A stretch of DNA of 36,275 nucleotides. Source: Natronococcus amylolyticus DSM 10524. GTDB lineage: Archaea > Halobacteriota > Halobacteria > Halobacteriales > Natrialbaceae. The stretch lies in contig NZ_AOIB01000030.1 of NCBI RefSeq assembly GCF_000337675.1, positions 34,492-70,766 on the forward strand. The letters are read 5' to 3'. The translations under genes and the position numbers were made by a program. How positions within the stretch are numbered: position 1 is the stretch's first letter; each line of letters opens with the position of its first letter. The notes beneath the pieces were generated by a model that was not told where the DNA came from, made no database searches, and was given only the letters and a program-made list of their open reading frames with translations. Shown piece after piece: positions 35,049 through 36,275 of the stretch.

Positions 35049-36272
35049 ATGTATTGGAGTACCTTTCTCAATAACAGATACTATGTAGCGATTCTTGTGC
35101 TTGTTGTTGCAGCAGGAGTCCGTTTCAGCCGTTGGGTACTAGAGCTTCTCTCGTATGTTGATTTTCTTGGTCCGATAGCTCTTGTAATTCTAGGAACTGT
35201 ATTGACACCTCTGCTGGATGCGGTCCTTCTCGCTATAGAGATCAGTGTGTTATTTTATTTGGGTATCTGGGTTACTCCAAGACTTACAAAAGCACCTCAA
35301 TGGGCCCAACCAATAGCCGCTCTTAGCACTGGATCTGTCGCTCTTGGTTATGTTCTGAGGGATTATGCCTTTCCGGGGGGAGACCCAATCGTTCTACTCT
35401 TGGGGGATGCTACCATGATTGTCGGCTTACTTTGTGCCCTTATTTACACTTTGTTCGCATACGGTGAATCAGGAAAAGAACGGATAGCTATCATGCCTGT
35501 ACTGACTATTTTTGGCATTTTAACAGGATATGTCATCACACTGATTTTGCGATTCTCTCCTCTTCTGGAGATTTTGATCTTCATAGCTGGTGTGTATCTC
35601 CTTGTTTCGGAATCAGGAGGAAGACAGTCTGACGTTCAGATTGTGGATTTATTTGATGAACATGTGATCGGGCTCGGCACTGCACTTCGTGAAGGCAAAG
35701 GAATGATTATTCTTATTACCTGTATCATTGGAATGGCGATAGGATCGGTTAGTATAGTTGGCCCAGTATTCGTAGGGGACTTCACTACTCTTGGGTTCGC
35801 TGCAACAAATATCCAGTCACTTTACAGTAGAGTGTTCATGATTTTCACAGGTCTCTACTGGCTTCGAACACTCCAACGACTATCATATTGGGGGCAATAC
35901 AGGCAAGGGAAGGGACCAGCGGGAACACCTCCAAGACGTTTTGGTGGCGTCTTAGCAATTCCTTCTATCATCTACGCCTTCACAAAGTTCCTCATCCCTG
36001 TGTTTCCTGGTGGCGCTGAGGTTATTCCTTCACTGGTTTCAGTAATAGTCATAGTCTGTGTGAGTATAGGATTCCTTTATTTTGCTCATGCACTGTTCTT
36101 TCAGCAGCCGTTTCACGCGTTGCTACCCATTGTCGGAGAGCCGAATAATATTCAAAATGAAATGAGAACTGCTAGTATTGCCTTCGTGGCACTGTCTAGT
36201 TCTGCACCTCCTCGATCGGCGTCTTTCCGTCGAGAGCTTGGTGCGGTCTCTGGCGGTTGTAGTAGTGCATGA
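35049..36272 (+). CDS. Polytopic membrane protein, 3' end cut by IS
   Basis: From ATG 35049 about 375 native residues form roughly ten membrane helices (VAILVLVVAAGVRF, IALVILGTVLTPLLDAVLLA, and others to VIVIVCVSIGFLYFAHALFF) with short loops. No transporter family motif was recognised. Codon use is clearly less GC-rich than the left half. After about 36185 the frame runs antisense through the end of a transposase gene (residues SSSAPPRSASFRRELG and on), so the original C-terminus is lost and a short foreign tail is added. Probably a damaged gene, although most of the membrane part is intact. Confidence 0.65.
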   Translation: MYWSTFLNNRYYVAILVLVVAAGVRFSRWVLELLSYVDFLGPIALVILGTVLTPLLDAVLLAIEISVLFYLGIWVTPRLTKAPQWAQPIAALSTGSVALGYVLRDYAFPGGDPIVLLLGDATMIVGLLCALIYTLFAYGESGKERIAIMPVLTIFGILTGYVITLILRFSPLLEILIFIAGVYLLVSESGGRQSDVQIVDLFDEHVIGLGTALREGKGMIILITCIIGMAIGSVSIVGPVFVGDFTTLGFAATNIQSLYSRVFMIFTGLYWLRTLQRLSYWGQYRQGKGPAGTPPRRFGGVLAIPSIIYAFTKFLIPVFPGGAEVIPSLVSVIVIVCVSIGFLYFAHALFFQQPFHALLPIVGEPNNIQNEMRTASIAFVALSSSAPPRSASFRRELGAVSGGCSSA

Positions 36273-36275
36273 ATT
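36196..36275 (-). mobile_element. Integrase-core transposase C-terminus, partial IS
   Basis: Minus strand, entering from outside the window: HYYNRQRPHQALDGKTPIEE, V-Q-N and TAG at 36196-36198. The YYN-x-x-RPHxAL-x-x-TP motif is the C-terminal end of rve-type (IS3/IS481-like) transposases. Only about 25 codons are present. The insertion-sequence edge should lie just left of the stop, within about 36175-36195, inside the membrane protein gene. Confidence 0.75.

Noticed and set aside
1-36275. CRISPR arrays and tRNA genes
   Set aside because: No regularly spaced short repeats were seen (the hairpin units are kilobases apart), and no cloverleaf with a T-loop was found.

Overview
The window looks like an accessory region of a halophilic archaeon (class Halobacteria). 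Proteins are very acidic and GC-rich, several exported proteins carry twin-arginine (Tat) signals followed by Ala-Ala cleavage regions, many promoters look leaderless (a TATA-like box about 22-30 bases before the start codon), and the families are typical of haloarchaea: TFB, GAF/PAS histidine kinase, DUF4013/PrsW, VapBC with an AbrB antitoxin, carotenoid oxygenase. I see no tRNA, rRNA or CRISPR array.

Left part (1-7050): an edge-truncated archaeal P-loop ATPase, two Tat-exported M14 zinc carboxypeptidases (396 and 950 aa), a tiny zinc-finger-like ORF, a 5'-truncated DoxX remnant and an SRPBCC-domain protein.

Middle part (7050-22700): a mosaic built around one recurring unit. Six times, on the same strand, a conserved 41-42 base hairpin (arms TTAACCAAC and GTTGGTTA) lies in the 3' flank of a helix-turn-helix gene. 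In five of these a gene fragment follows, with the hairpin exactly 43-46 bases beyond its stop codon; in the sixth only the hairpin remains. The gene fragments share one 3' end but are cut off at a different 5' point each time, and unrelated cargo lies between the units: a TFB fragment and a candidate lasso-peptide precursor, a TumE-like toxin/HTH pair and a membrane histidine kinase, an ornithine-cyclodeaminase fragment and a small membrane protein, a carotenoid oxygenase and VapBC, a SWIM-finger protein and an unusual receiver protein. Two further remnants of the same gene (793-1320 and 17815-17990) lack the hairpin. The only full-length copy (844 aa) sits at 28502-31036, at the end of a three-gene operon with divergent palindromic operator-like repeats upstream.

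Right part (22700-36275): an operon of a Tat-exported HtrA-like serine protease with PDZ and a DUF4013/PrsW-like membrane protein that has lost most of its expected catalytic residues; a Tat-secreted protein; remnants of at least two insertion sequences, one of which cut a secreted-protein gene; the full-length HTH operon; then a lower-GC stretch with an unrecognised 540-aa protein and a polytopic membrane protein cut at its 3' end by an integrase-type transposase that runs off the window.

The overall picture is a hot spot of repeated insertion, truncation and gene capture. The most notable items are the common-3'-end hairpin units and the orphan lasso-type precursor peptide.
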